Assembly: GCF_029852145.1 (NCBI RefSeq)
Contig: NC_079971.1
Location: forward strand, 20,707,563 to 20,771,562
Length of the DNA stretch: 64,000 bases
Direction of reading: 5' to 3'
From: Microplitis mediator
Lineage: Eukaryota > Arthropoda > Insecta > Hymenoptera > Braconidae
Part shown: positions 56,191 to 64,000 of the stretch, piece after piece
How positions within the stretch are numbered: position 1 is the first letter of the stretch
Layout of the letters: each line of letters opens with the position of its first letter
Program-made: the position numbers and the translations under genes
Notes under the pieces: model-generated
Told to the model about the DNA's origin: nothing
What the model saw: the letters and a program-made list of their open reading frames with translations, nothing else
Databases searched by the model: none

Positions 56191-57956
56191 TACTCTCTTA
56201 AAATGAACCAGTGAAATTCCACTGATTCAACCAATGAACTTTTAGTCACTGGTTGAACCAGTGAATTTCTCTGGTTGAATCAGTGAATATCGCGCTCACT
56301 GATTTCAACCAGTGAACTAAAAATATGTAAGCGCGCGGGTACAGCAGCATTCTGTACATGAGTATATTTAAGTCTTTTATTGTGTCAATAAGTGAATAAT
56401 ATTTATTTATTATCTTTATGTAATATTTCAATTAACTTTTATATAACAATAATAATTATATGACACAATTTTTACACGGAAAGAAAACTATGGCAGCGGT
56501 TCTCATAATTTTGTGAAATTTTTTCCTATACCAACATAGGAATTACGACCATAAATTATGGGAGCGGTTCCTATAATTATAGGAATGTTTCCCATAATTA
56601 TAGGAATAGTTCCTATAATTATGGGAATGATACCCATAACACTATAGGAATGGTTCCTATAATTATAGGAATGGTTCCTATAATTTATAGGAATACTTTC
56701 TATAATATTATGGGAATCATTCCTATAATTTATGGGAATGGTTCCTATAATTTATAGGAACCATTCCCATAAATTATAGGAACCATTCCCATAATATTAT
56801 GGGAATGGTTCCTATAATAGTATAAGAACTATTCCCATAATATTATGGGAATGATTCCCATAATGCAATTGGAATGGTTCCTATACCATTATGGGAATCA
56901 TTCCCATAATATTATGGGAATAGTTCCCATACTATTATAGGAACCATTCCTATAATATTATGGGAATGGTTCCTATATTACCATGAAAAAATTAATTTAA
57001 AGAAGTGTGGTAATCACTTCTACAATACACAGAAATATTATTAAACATAAAAACAAAAATTCAAAAATTGAAAAAAGAAATCGTATTTGGCAAAAAAACA
57101 TTAAAATTTTTAACAAGAATTTTTTGTCAGCACAAAACATTCAAGAAAATTCACATTTTGGGAAATTTCTACATTATTGTGCAAAAAAAAAATTTTATGA
57201 TATTATAGGAATGGTTCCCATAACATTATGGGAATAGTTCCCATAATATTATAGGAATAGTTCCTATACCAATATAGGAACCATTCCCATAATAGTATGG
57301 GAATGATTCCCATACCATTATGGGAATGGTTCCTATATTGGTATAGGAACTATTCCTATAATATTATGGGAACCATTCTCATAATGAAATGGGAACCATT
57401 CCTATATCATTATGGGAACCATTCCCATAATGGTATGGGAACTATTCTCATACTATTATGGGGATGGTTCCCATAATATATGGGAACCATTCCTATAGTA
57501 GTATAGGTACTATTCCCATACCATTATGGGAACCATTCCCATAATGCATAGGAAAAGTTCCCATAATTTTCTTTCCGTGTACAGAGTATAAAAATAAATA
57601 ACTTTGGAGAAATTTCAATAGCTTGGAGCTAACCTCAAAAACATAAAATTGAACAATATAAGAAGCCCATTGAAAATGGAAACAAATTAAATTTTTATAA
57701 TTACTAATATATATTATTTATTTCATTACTAAATAATTTATAATTAAATATAATTGTTATTAAGACTCTTTTAGTTCACTTTGTTTTTAAATGAACGTTT
57801 ATAATAAAATAAAATTAATCTAACCTATTTTTTATATAGTATACCGGCGTATCATTGATTCACCAGTGAAACTTATTGGTTCAACCAGTGACCCAAGCGA
57901 TCATCTTAGTCCACTGGTTGAATCAGTGAATTTCACTAGTTCATTTTAAGAGAGTA
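56191..57956. mobile_element. TIR element I (1.77 kb) hosting a foldback array
   Basis: TACTCTCTTAAAATGAACCA GTGAAATT at the left is mirrored by the right end (AATTTCACTAGTTCATTTTA AGAGAGTA in its own orientation). Arms repeat CACTGATTCAACCAGTGAA in both directions (56210-56320 and 57860-57930): another motif array. The DNA between includes the foldback element at 56474-57580. Confidence 0.9.
56474..57580. mobile_element. Foldback element (I-inner, 1.1 kb): GGAATGGTTCCTATA array
   Basis: Ends ACACGGAAAGAAAACTATGG (left) and complement ACACGGAAAGAAAATTATGG (right). Two arms (about 56500-56985 and 57195-57560) consist of dozens of 20-23-base units such as TATAGGAATGGTTCCTATAA and ATTATGGGAATGATTCCCAT, each itself palindromic. 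They flank a plain 200-base centre (56990-57195). The two arms use the same units, so the element can fold in countless registers. It encodes nothing. Confidence 0.93.
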
Positions 57957-58178
57957 GATCACTATGATTTGTCTTCCAAACAATAAAAATATAAACAATA
58001 ATATTGGAATATAAAAAAAAAAAAAATAGATAACAAAGAAACAAAATTTAAATTACATTTTTGAAGCCAAGCTACTAGTGTAAATAGTTATCAAAACAAA
58101 AGTTACCAAAACATAAGAGGATATATTTTTTATTTATTAATTTTTTTTTTTTTATGAGTATTGTGTTATGAGTATTGA
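57957..58178. other. AT-rich spacer
   Basis: Nothing recognised. Confidence 0.4.
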
Positions 58179-58333
58179 ACACGGAGAGAAATGTCTAGTA
58201 AATATGCCTATGCTGCATAGTAATAATTACATTACTCTATGGCTTGTGTCACGCCGCTCTTATGTGACTGCTGAAAATACTATAGAGTATTACTATGCTG
58301 CATTGGCATATTTACTTGACATTTGTCTCCGTG
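58179..58333. mobile_element. CACGGAGA-ended MITE M (155 bp)
   Basis: Left ACACGGAGAGAAATGTCTAG TAAATATGCC; right end complement TCACGGAGACAAATGTCAAG TAAATATGCC. The inner CATAGTAAT / ATTACTATG is mirrored too. The centre holds GTGTCACGCCGCTCTTATGT, a GC-richer loop. The arms match over about 45 bases with few changes. Confidence 0.9.
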
Positions 58334-59375
58334 AAGACCAAAAATTTACCGATTCAAGAAAATTTTTTTGGCAAAGAAGATTTTTGGTATCAATTAATAG
58401 TAAAAATTTTCTTATGGTGAGTTAAATTTTTTCGCGCCAAGAAATCCATTTTTTCTGCGTAACTGATAAATTACAGTTTAAAATAACGATTTCAGGCCGT
58501 TACTAAATTTTGGAACAAAAAGTAAATTTTTAACAGTAAAATTTACTATCGGAACTCCCATTTAGTAAAATTCTTATTCGAAACTGTACTACTTATAGAA
58601 TTTTTTCACATATTTGCAGTTTTCTATTAGAAATACCGCGTTAGTATACAGAGAAAAATAAATTCATGCTGCAAACTAGATTTAGATCTCTCATCAAAGT
58701 CACCGTTAGTTGACGAAGCCGAATATTTGAGTCAACCGAAGGTAATTCGCGGCAAAAAATTTTTTTTCAAGTGTATGAAACTGTAATTTTTATTGCTCTT
58801 TTTTTCATGTTCAACTGGATGATTGAAAAGAACAAAAAAATTTATTGGTTTATTTACTTAACGATACTACGTTTGAAAAAATAATAGTATGACCTTTAAA
58901 TCTTTAATTTAAATTAAAAAAAAAATACTCAATAAATTTGTATTAAAATTTGAATGCATGTGTAGTTTTAATCAAAAATAGAGAGACCAGAATGAGAGAC
59001 AACAATTTTGACAACAAAAAAAATTAATTTTCTGTGTACGTGTTAACAAAGTCGTAGTTACTGTTCATAGTAAAGAGCGGGGTAAATTAAACAGTCTGGC
59101 AATATGTCAACTTTAAAGTTTTTAGTATCAAAATATTTTTTTTTTTTCTAATATTTATTATTTGAATGAATACATTCATAATTAGAAACAATGAAATCTG
59201 ACGTAAAATGAGCCACTATTAGAAAACAATTACAATTGTTTACTTGAATTTTTAGTATTTAATCCATGCCGTCAACTGATCCCGCAACAATTTTACACCA
59301 TCACATGTTATCCCTAAAAATTGATCCCATCGAAATTCGGTTAAAAATGATGAAATAAAGGTTTTGAAGATGATG
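58334..59375. other. AT-rich DNA with one element end
   Basis: TTTTTTCGCGCCAAGAAATC CATTTTTTCTGCG (58427-58459) is a right end of the L/Y class; no left partner except AATTTTTTTGGC lines near 58360. The rest shows nothing. Confidence 0.4.
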
Positions 59376-59851
59376 CATGGAAAAAAAAAATTAGGCACTA
59401 CCACAGGACGAAGTCCTGTGGAAGCAACAGGACGAAATCCTGTTGCAGCGACAGGACTTTCATGTTACAGCAACAGGACACACCCTGTGGGAGCAACAGG
59501 ATTTTTCCTGTGGAATAGATGAAATAAGAGACAAGTTTCACGTACCAATTTTTTTTGTCAGTATAGTAAAATTTAAAAATTTTTAAAAAAATTCAGTTTA
59601 GAAGAACTTCAAATTATGAAAACAATTCAAATTTAAAAAAAAAATTTAATTTTAAAAGTAGAATTTTTTCCCGAACTTAATTTTTTTTCAAATTTTGAAA
59701 TTTTACTATACTGTCAAAAAAAATTGGTACGTGAAACTTGGCCCTTTATTTTATCTATTCCCCAGGAAAAATTCTGTTGCTGCAACTTGATTTTGTCCTG
59801 TTGCTCCCACAGGAATGCGTCCTGTTGCAGCGCCTATTTTTTTTTCCGTGT
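59376..59851. mobile_element. Foldback element J (476 bp) with CAACAGGAC motifs, containing Z
   Basis: Left CATGGAAAAAAAAAATTAGG C; right end complement CACGGAAAAAAAAATAGGCG. Arms (59396-59530 and 59745-59830) repeat GCAACAGGACGAAATCCTGT, CCACAGGA and TCCTGTTGCAGC in both directions. TTTTCCTGTGGAATAGATGA on the left pairs with TCTATTCCCCAGGAAAAA on the right. A smaller inverted-repeat element (59533-59739) sits in the centre. Confidence 0.9.
59533..59739. mobile_element. Small inverted-repeat element Z inside J
   Basis: AAGTTTCACGTACCAATTTT TTTTGTCAGTATAGTAAAATTT is mirrored on the right (AAATTTTACTATACTGTCAA AAAAAATTGGTACGTGAAACTT) over about 42 bases with nearly no change. It may be an insertion or the original loop of J. 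Confidence 0.85.
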
Positions 59852-60329
59852 GATAATGAAAGTTATGAAAATTTTAATGAAACCGATAAATGAGAAGATC
59901 AGTCGTTCGTTGGATCTAGTCTGTGGGATCAATTGTTGTGTGATCACTCGTCATGGAACCATTTTTTTCCAATTTTCAATAAAACAATTCCGATAATTAA
60001 AGCAGAAAAAATTTTTTTTCATGTTTTACTAAAAATTTCAAATTGGTCACATTATCCACGCGATTCAACTTACCCCTATTTCAATGAATCATAATTAAGT
60101 ATTTTTTAACAGAAATCAGTTTTTTTTCTCTAACATAGAATCCAATTTTGCCTCAGTCTTCAAAAATTATTTTGCTACAAATAATTATTTGAAGAATAGA
60201 TTTTTTGAAAAATTTTTATAATGTCATTCTAATGCATTTCTCATATATTTATTCAAGACTTTCCATTGCTCAAATCCAAATCGATAATAAATAAGAATTA
60301 AAAAGCTTTAGCACAACCTAGGAAATAAT
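59852..60329. other. AT-rich stretch
   Basis: No gene. GATCAGTCGTTCGTTGGATC (about 59897) is a small unique patch. Confidence 0.4.
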
Positions 60330-61470
60330 ATAATTGGACGCAGATCTATTTGCTGAAAGTTAACGTCAGTAATTCTATTCGAATGATAAAAATAATCCGC
60401 GGAAATGAAAGGCCGTGGGTGTGGAGGCGGCCGAGGTGGCAGAGGGAGAAAGATACTGCGGAAGTAAGCGAACGCGAAAGAGAAAGAGAGTGAGAGATGT
60501 CAGTTAGGAAAGCCTCGTCGACTGGTTTCTCTTTGCAATTTGCTGTAGATTGCACCTGTACGGTCTATTACCGTGCAAGTTCGTCTGACGGGGTAGTATA
60601 GCTAGTAACCCAACCTCAAACCTTGTAGCTCCGCTCTCTTTCTCCCTCACACCTATCCCACGATGAAGCTTCGTCCCTATTATAAGTTGCGAACAAACTT
60701 TACTTATATGCATCCCGCGACTGTTTCTCGCATGCGCTTATTTCCAGCCCCTGCATCATGTCGACCTGCTCTTTTCCAACCCCTTTTCTATCCTTCCAAC
60801 CACCCTCGCTATATACCCTTACACCCACTTGTCTTTCTCTCTCTCTCTCTTTCTCTTACACTTCCTACCCTCCCCCTCTTCGTCACCCTTTTCCCCAACA
60901 CACCCACAAAAGTCTGAGCCCGAGTCTCATATCCAGCAGTTCCTAGACCGTCATACTTACGCCATCATTAATATACCCAGGTTCCTGTCTTCCTCTTTTC
61001 CATCCCAAGCCTCCCTGACCCCAACCCCCTATTTTGCAGCCCTCTATCCACCCTTATATACTATCCTTTAACTTTTGCATGCACTGCATCTCCTCAGCAC
61101 TACTACGTTGTTATATATAATACTATCATCTACTATTCCTTTCCTTTCCCTCTGTCCCTCTTCCCTTGCCGCCTTGCCGCCGGAAAACACTCAGATACTA
61201 TGAAGCCAATGAGTAACTAATACTGCGTTAGAATGCACTACGGGTAGGAGTTACTTGAAAGGGTGTGCCGTGTCTTACTTTCAGATACAAAGGATCCGAG
61301 GGGTTGCTAACGAAATGTATGTATATAAATATATATGTATGTATATATAGATGAGAGCTTGTGATATATAGGAAGAGGCAGCTTGAGTGCAAGTCATGAG
61401 GCTGCATGTAGGCAAAACTTGTATGACGGTGAAGCTCCTCCGGGCGCCATGATCAAAAGTTTAAATTGGA
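60330..61470. promoter_or_regulatory. GC-richer island 17 with GAGA tracts
   Basis: GGAGGCGGCCGAGGTGGCAG (about 60423), AACGCGAAAGAGAAAGAGAG (60470), then a long CT-rich part with CTCTCTCTCTCTCTTTCTCT (about 60836), and GGGCGCCATGATC (61442-61454). The frames on both strands are Ser/Leu/Pro/Thr-rich and overlap, so none is called. The GAGA tracts on both strands and GCCAT core resemble islands 3 and 9. An ATGTATGTATATAAATATAT run sits at about 61317. Confidence 0.3.
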
Positions 61471-61640
61471 AATTCGGGAAATGCTGACGAGGGGGTTATT
61501 TTAGGATAATTTTTAATTTTAGAGTAGTAATATATATTTTAGATTAGACTGCTATTATAACTTATTTTTTGAGGTAGAAAATAAAGTTGGAAAGTTATGA
61601 TTAAGAGTTTCAAGAAGAGGAAGTATTTTATTTTTGCTGA

Positions 61641-62535
61641 GGTATACTTTGAACCTAAATGAGTATTGAAAACCTACACTAGACTTTTTAGGACATAATA
61701 ATTGTGAAAGCTTGAAATGAACCTACTTAGACTTACAAAGGCTTGATTTGAACCTAAGTAGGCTTATGGAAGCATGAATTAGACCTACAGAGACATAATT
61801 CGTGAAACGAACGTAACTGAACTTAATAGAAGGAAGGACTTGCAAGGAATACTACAAGAAAGTAAAATTGTTAAATTCGCGGTCTATTGGAGAATTGATG
61901 CAAGTGATCCAGTCATCTCTCCAGTAGGCTAATCACATTTAAGGGTAGATTGGATTCTATGGGCAGCCTGGGACTTACGTAAGGTCAATTTAAAAAATAA
62001 GGCTCCCTTGCAGATTTGAATCACGGTGGAAACACGGTGGGTTTGTTCCATTTTACCACTGTGATTACGCGGTGAATATACCGTGGAACCACGGTGGAAC
62101 CACGGTGGTAAAATAGCACAAAGCCACCGTAGAATTACGGTAGATACACCGCGTAATCACAGTGGATACACTGTGTATACCCGGTGGTGAAGTGGAACAA
62201 ACCCACCGTGTAACCACGGTGGATCCACGGTGTTTACACTTCCACGGTGTTTCCACCGTGATTCAAATCTGCGAGGGCTAGTAAAAAATTGCTGCGATCC
62301 AGCAATTTTATCAGTACATTAGTGAGACCTAGGAGTGAAATGGGATATGGAAGCAGCCTGGAACCAATAAAGAGTCGATTTAAAAAATTCTGCGTTCGTT
62401 TTATGATACATGTCTTTGTAGGTCTAAGTCAAGCCTTTAGAAGTCTAATTTGGTTCATTTCAAACTTCTACAGTGACAATGTCCTAAAAAATTCTAATGT
62501 AGGTTTTCAATGCTCATTTAGGTTCGAAATATGCC
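61641..62535. mobile_element. TIR element T (895 bp) hosting element Q
   Basis: Arms of about 84 bases are inverted copies: CTTTGAACCTAAATGAGTAT TGAAAACCTACA.TAGA.TTTTTAGGACAT near 61647-61700, mirrored near 62455-62530. Inside each arm AACCTA / TAGACTTA / TAGGCTT motifs recur. A direct pair inside (GGGCAGCCTGGGAC...TTTAAAAAATAA at 61961 and AAGCAGCCTGGAAC...TTTAAAAAATTC at 62352) flanks element Q. Confidence 0.9.
62005..62277. mobile_element. Foldback element Q (273 bp): CACGGTGG array
   Basis: CCCTTGCAGATTTGAATCAC GGTGGAAACACGGTG is mirrored on the right with one change. The interior is almost wholly CCACGGTGG, ACCGTGGAA, CACCGTG and TACACCGCGTAATCAC in both directions. It is GC-richer than its surroundings. 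The 63-codon minus frame is a translation of this array. Confidence 0.93.
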
Positions 62536-63599
62536 GTAGAATTTGACTCGGGTGATGTGTGATAAAATTAAAGAGATGCTAATTAGAGCAATAGTTAATT
62601 AATTTTATACTCATGATTGTAAAATAAATTTTTTTAAGCCGTGAGCTAAAGATATTGTGCTATGACGTAAATGATTTAGTACAATAATAAATCCTTCAGT
62701 AATTTTTTATTGTTTTTTACGTTTCGCAAGAACCATTTTACCACAGTCTTGTGTTTAGTTACATTATTACTTGCGGCCTTATAAATTATAAAGCTTCGAA
62801 GGGCTTTTAATTATGGGAATGAATATTTAAATAATTATCCTGATATTATTTTATAAGCCCCTGTAACTTTTTATATTTTTAATTTATCTATTTATCCCAG
62901 AGCTGTTTTGTAAGCTATGCAATTATCTGCAGAGTAGTCATATAACTTATAAATGTAATGTCTAAAGTTCAGGAGTGACAAGTGATTCCAGAGGAATTTA
63001 AATAAAAAATTAACTTTTGCAATCTCAATAACTAACAAGCTCTCGGATGTACAAATTCAACTGACACCTTTTTTGCAGATAATTAAATACCCGAGACAGC
63101 TATATGACTAATAAAAGCCATTATTTTTTCGATACCCAAAAATAATGACCAAAAAAATTTTATTAAATTTCGAGGTCCATTTTACCTCAAAGTACTTTTT
63201 ATAATTAAATCATTTATCAAAATTATCATTTCACAATTACAATTGAAAATTCATTTAAATAAAACTCTCATTACTTAATAAATAAATAATTTTTAAAATA
63301 AAATTTTCTCATCTCAATAAGTCTATTGCTGTTTATATTTTAATCCTTATAAATTCTTTTGATTTCTATTATACGAGTTCGATTTTTAAAAATTCTTATC
63401 ACGGGCTATTCTAACACACTCCATACCATCTTACCCCAAGCTACAATTTTTAATTTTTTTTTCTATACAAAAAATGGTAAGTAGTTATTACAGCCAATAT
63501 TTAATTGATCCGCAAATAAATTTGTCGGATTTTAAAAGTATCAAAAAAATTTTAAGCTGCCCATCTTACCTCTGAAGCTTTTTTCTCCCTATATCAATA
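62536..63599. other. AT-rich stretch
   Basis: Lone motif lines (CATTTTACCACAG 62743, CCATTTTACCTCAAAG 63178, CCATCTTACCCCAAGC 63425, CCCATCTTACCTCTG 63560) recur in one orientation and look like worn GGGGTAAAATGG relics. No gene. Confidence 0.4.
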
Positions 63600-64000
63600 T
63601 CCTTAGCTCTATAGATATCTAACTTAATACGAATCAATTACAATGTGCTTGAGTAATGCATAAATATTATATTTCCTCCGTATCACTAAGAGATGAATGG
63701 GTGAAATCAACCTCAATATTGCAAATCAATCGATTTGCGGTAGGAATACTGTTCGAAAACCCCTACATATGGGAATTCCTTGCTTTCGTAATATCAGCAG
63801 CACTTAGCCGCACCAAGTAACTAATATTCCACGTGTGGTACAAATACACACGCACATTCATGCATACATACCCACATACAGACACAACTCGAATTGCACC
63901 TCACTCATTTTCATCTCCGTCTCTCAACGTCATACCCATATATTCCCAGTCATTTCACAATGTATACATGAGGAAAGCTTTCATGCTGATTTGCGCGCAT
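63600..64000. other. Unique mixed-composition DNA at the right edge
   Basis: GC rises (AATATCAGCAGCACTTAGCC, CAATTCGAATTG-free CA-rich runs, ACGCACATTCATGCATACAT). No frame or motif that I can name. Confidence 0.35.

Noticed and set aside
62065..62256. 63-codon minus frame rich in V/T/S/R/H
   Set aside because: It is the translation of the CACGGTGG array in element Q.
1..64000. Integrated viral segment (expected in some parasitoid wasps)
   Set aside because: No viral-type gene, no paired direct junction repeats and no coding density were seen. The only unexplained frame (13797-14138) is not enough to claim it.

Overview
This window is eukaryotic nuclear DNA with no gene that can be called with confidence. 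It is strongly AT-rich by eye. The longest open frames are about 60-170 codons and are mostly low-complexity (K/N/I/F-rich or polypyrimidine-derived). Microsatellites are present, and the window is crowded with terminal-inverted-repeat (TIR) elements. The many elements ending in a motif like GGGGCAAAATGGGCC, and the dispersed repeats that carry 'TAGAAAATTT...CCTACAAA' hairpins, fit an insect. A parasitoid wasp (for example a braconid) is my best guess, but that rests on general familiarity and not on a marker gene. The window most resembles a gene desert or a very large intron.

Two kinds of DNA alternate. (1) Islands of higher GC, non-repetitive within the window, polypyrimidine/polypurine-rich: about 1.0-2.5, 3.1-3.7, 4.2-5.0, 6.0-6.6, 9.3-9.9, 11.3-11.8, 12.5-13.2, 16.2-16.5, 24.9-25.3, 27.5-28.2, 32.7-33.3, 37.1-37.9, 38.7-39.0, 41.4-42.1, 43.2-43.4, 46.5-47.5, 49.0-50.2, 52.4-53.5, 60.3-61.5 and 63.6-64.0 kb. 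They lack convincing coding sequence. Several contain GAGA-type tracts together with a GCCAT core (PHO/YY1-like), so they are candidate regulatory or first-exon DNA. (2) Between them lies AT-rich DNA made of small non-autonomous transposons and their debris.

The mobile elements are the best-supported content. Seven families have two or three copies inside the window (here called A, B, C, D, E, F and G). More than a dozen others are defined by matching ends. Nesting is extensive: at 19.25-21.59 kb a foldback element contains further inverted-repeat elements four levels deep; D2 contains E3; G2 contains H; I contains a foldback element (I-inner); T contains Q; J contains Z.

The most unusual pattern is that many unrelated elements have interiors that are arrays of a short, often palindromic motif resembling their own ends: GGAATGGTTCCTATA at 56.5-57.6 kb, CACGGTGG at 62.0-62.3 kb, CAACAGGAC at 59.4-59.9 kb, CGGTGTTAAA at 51.2-51.7 kb, TATACAATT at 19.35-19.53 kb, AAGTCGAAA at 54.0-54.5 kb, TATCTAGATAAT at 23.6-24.6 kb and CATATGGAAATCCATA at 50.9-51.2 kb.

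Other items worth attention are a transposon with clear ends, flanking CTAATTA repeats and a 38-codon remnant frame (10.1-10.9 kb); a hammerhead-ribozyme-like core at 35.1 kb with one key base changed, of the kind found in Penelope-like elements; an unrecognised, compositionally balanced 113-codon open frame at 13.8-14.1 kb; and a 62-bp perfect palindrome at 23.6 kb. Element letters are local names used only in this report.
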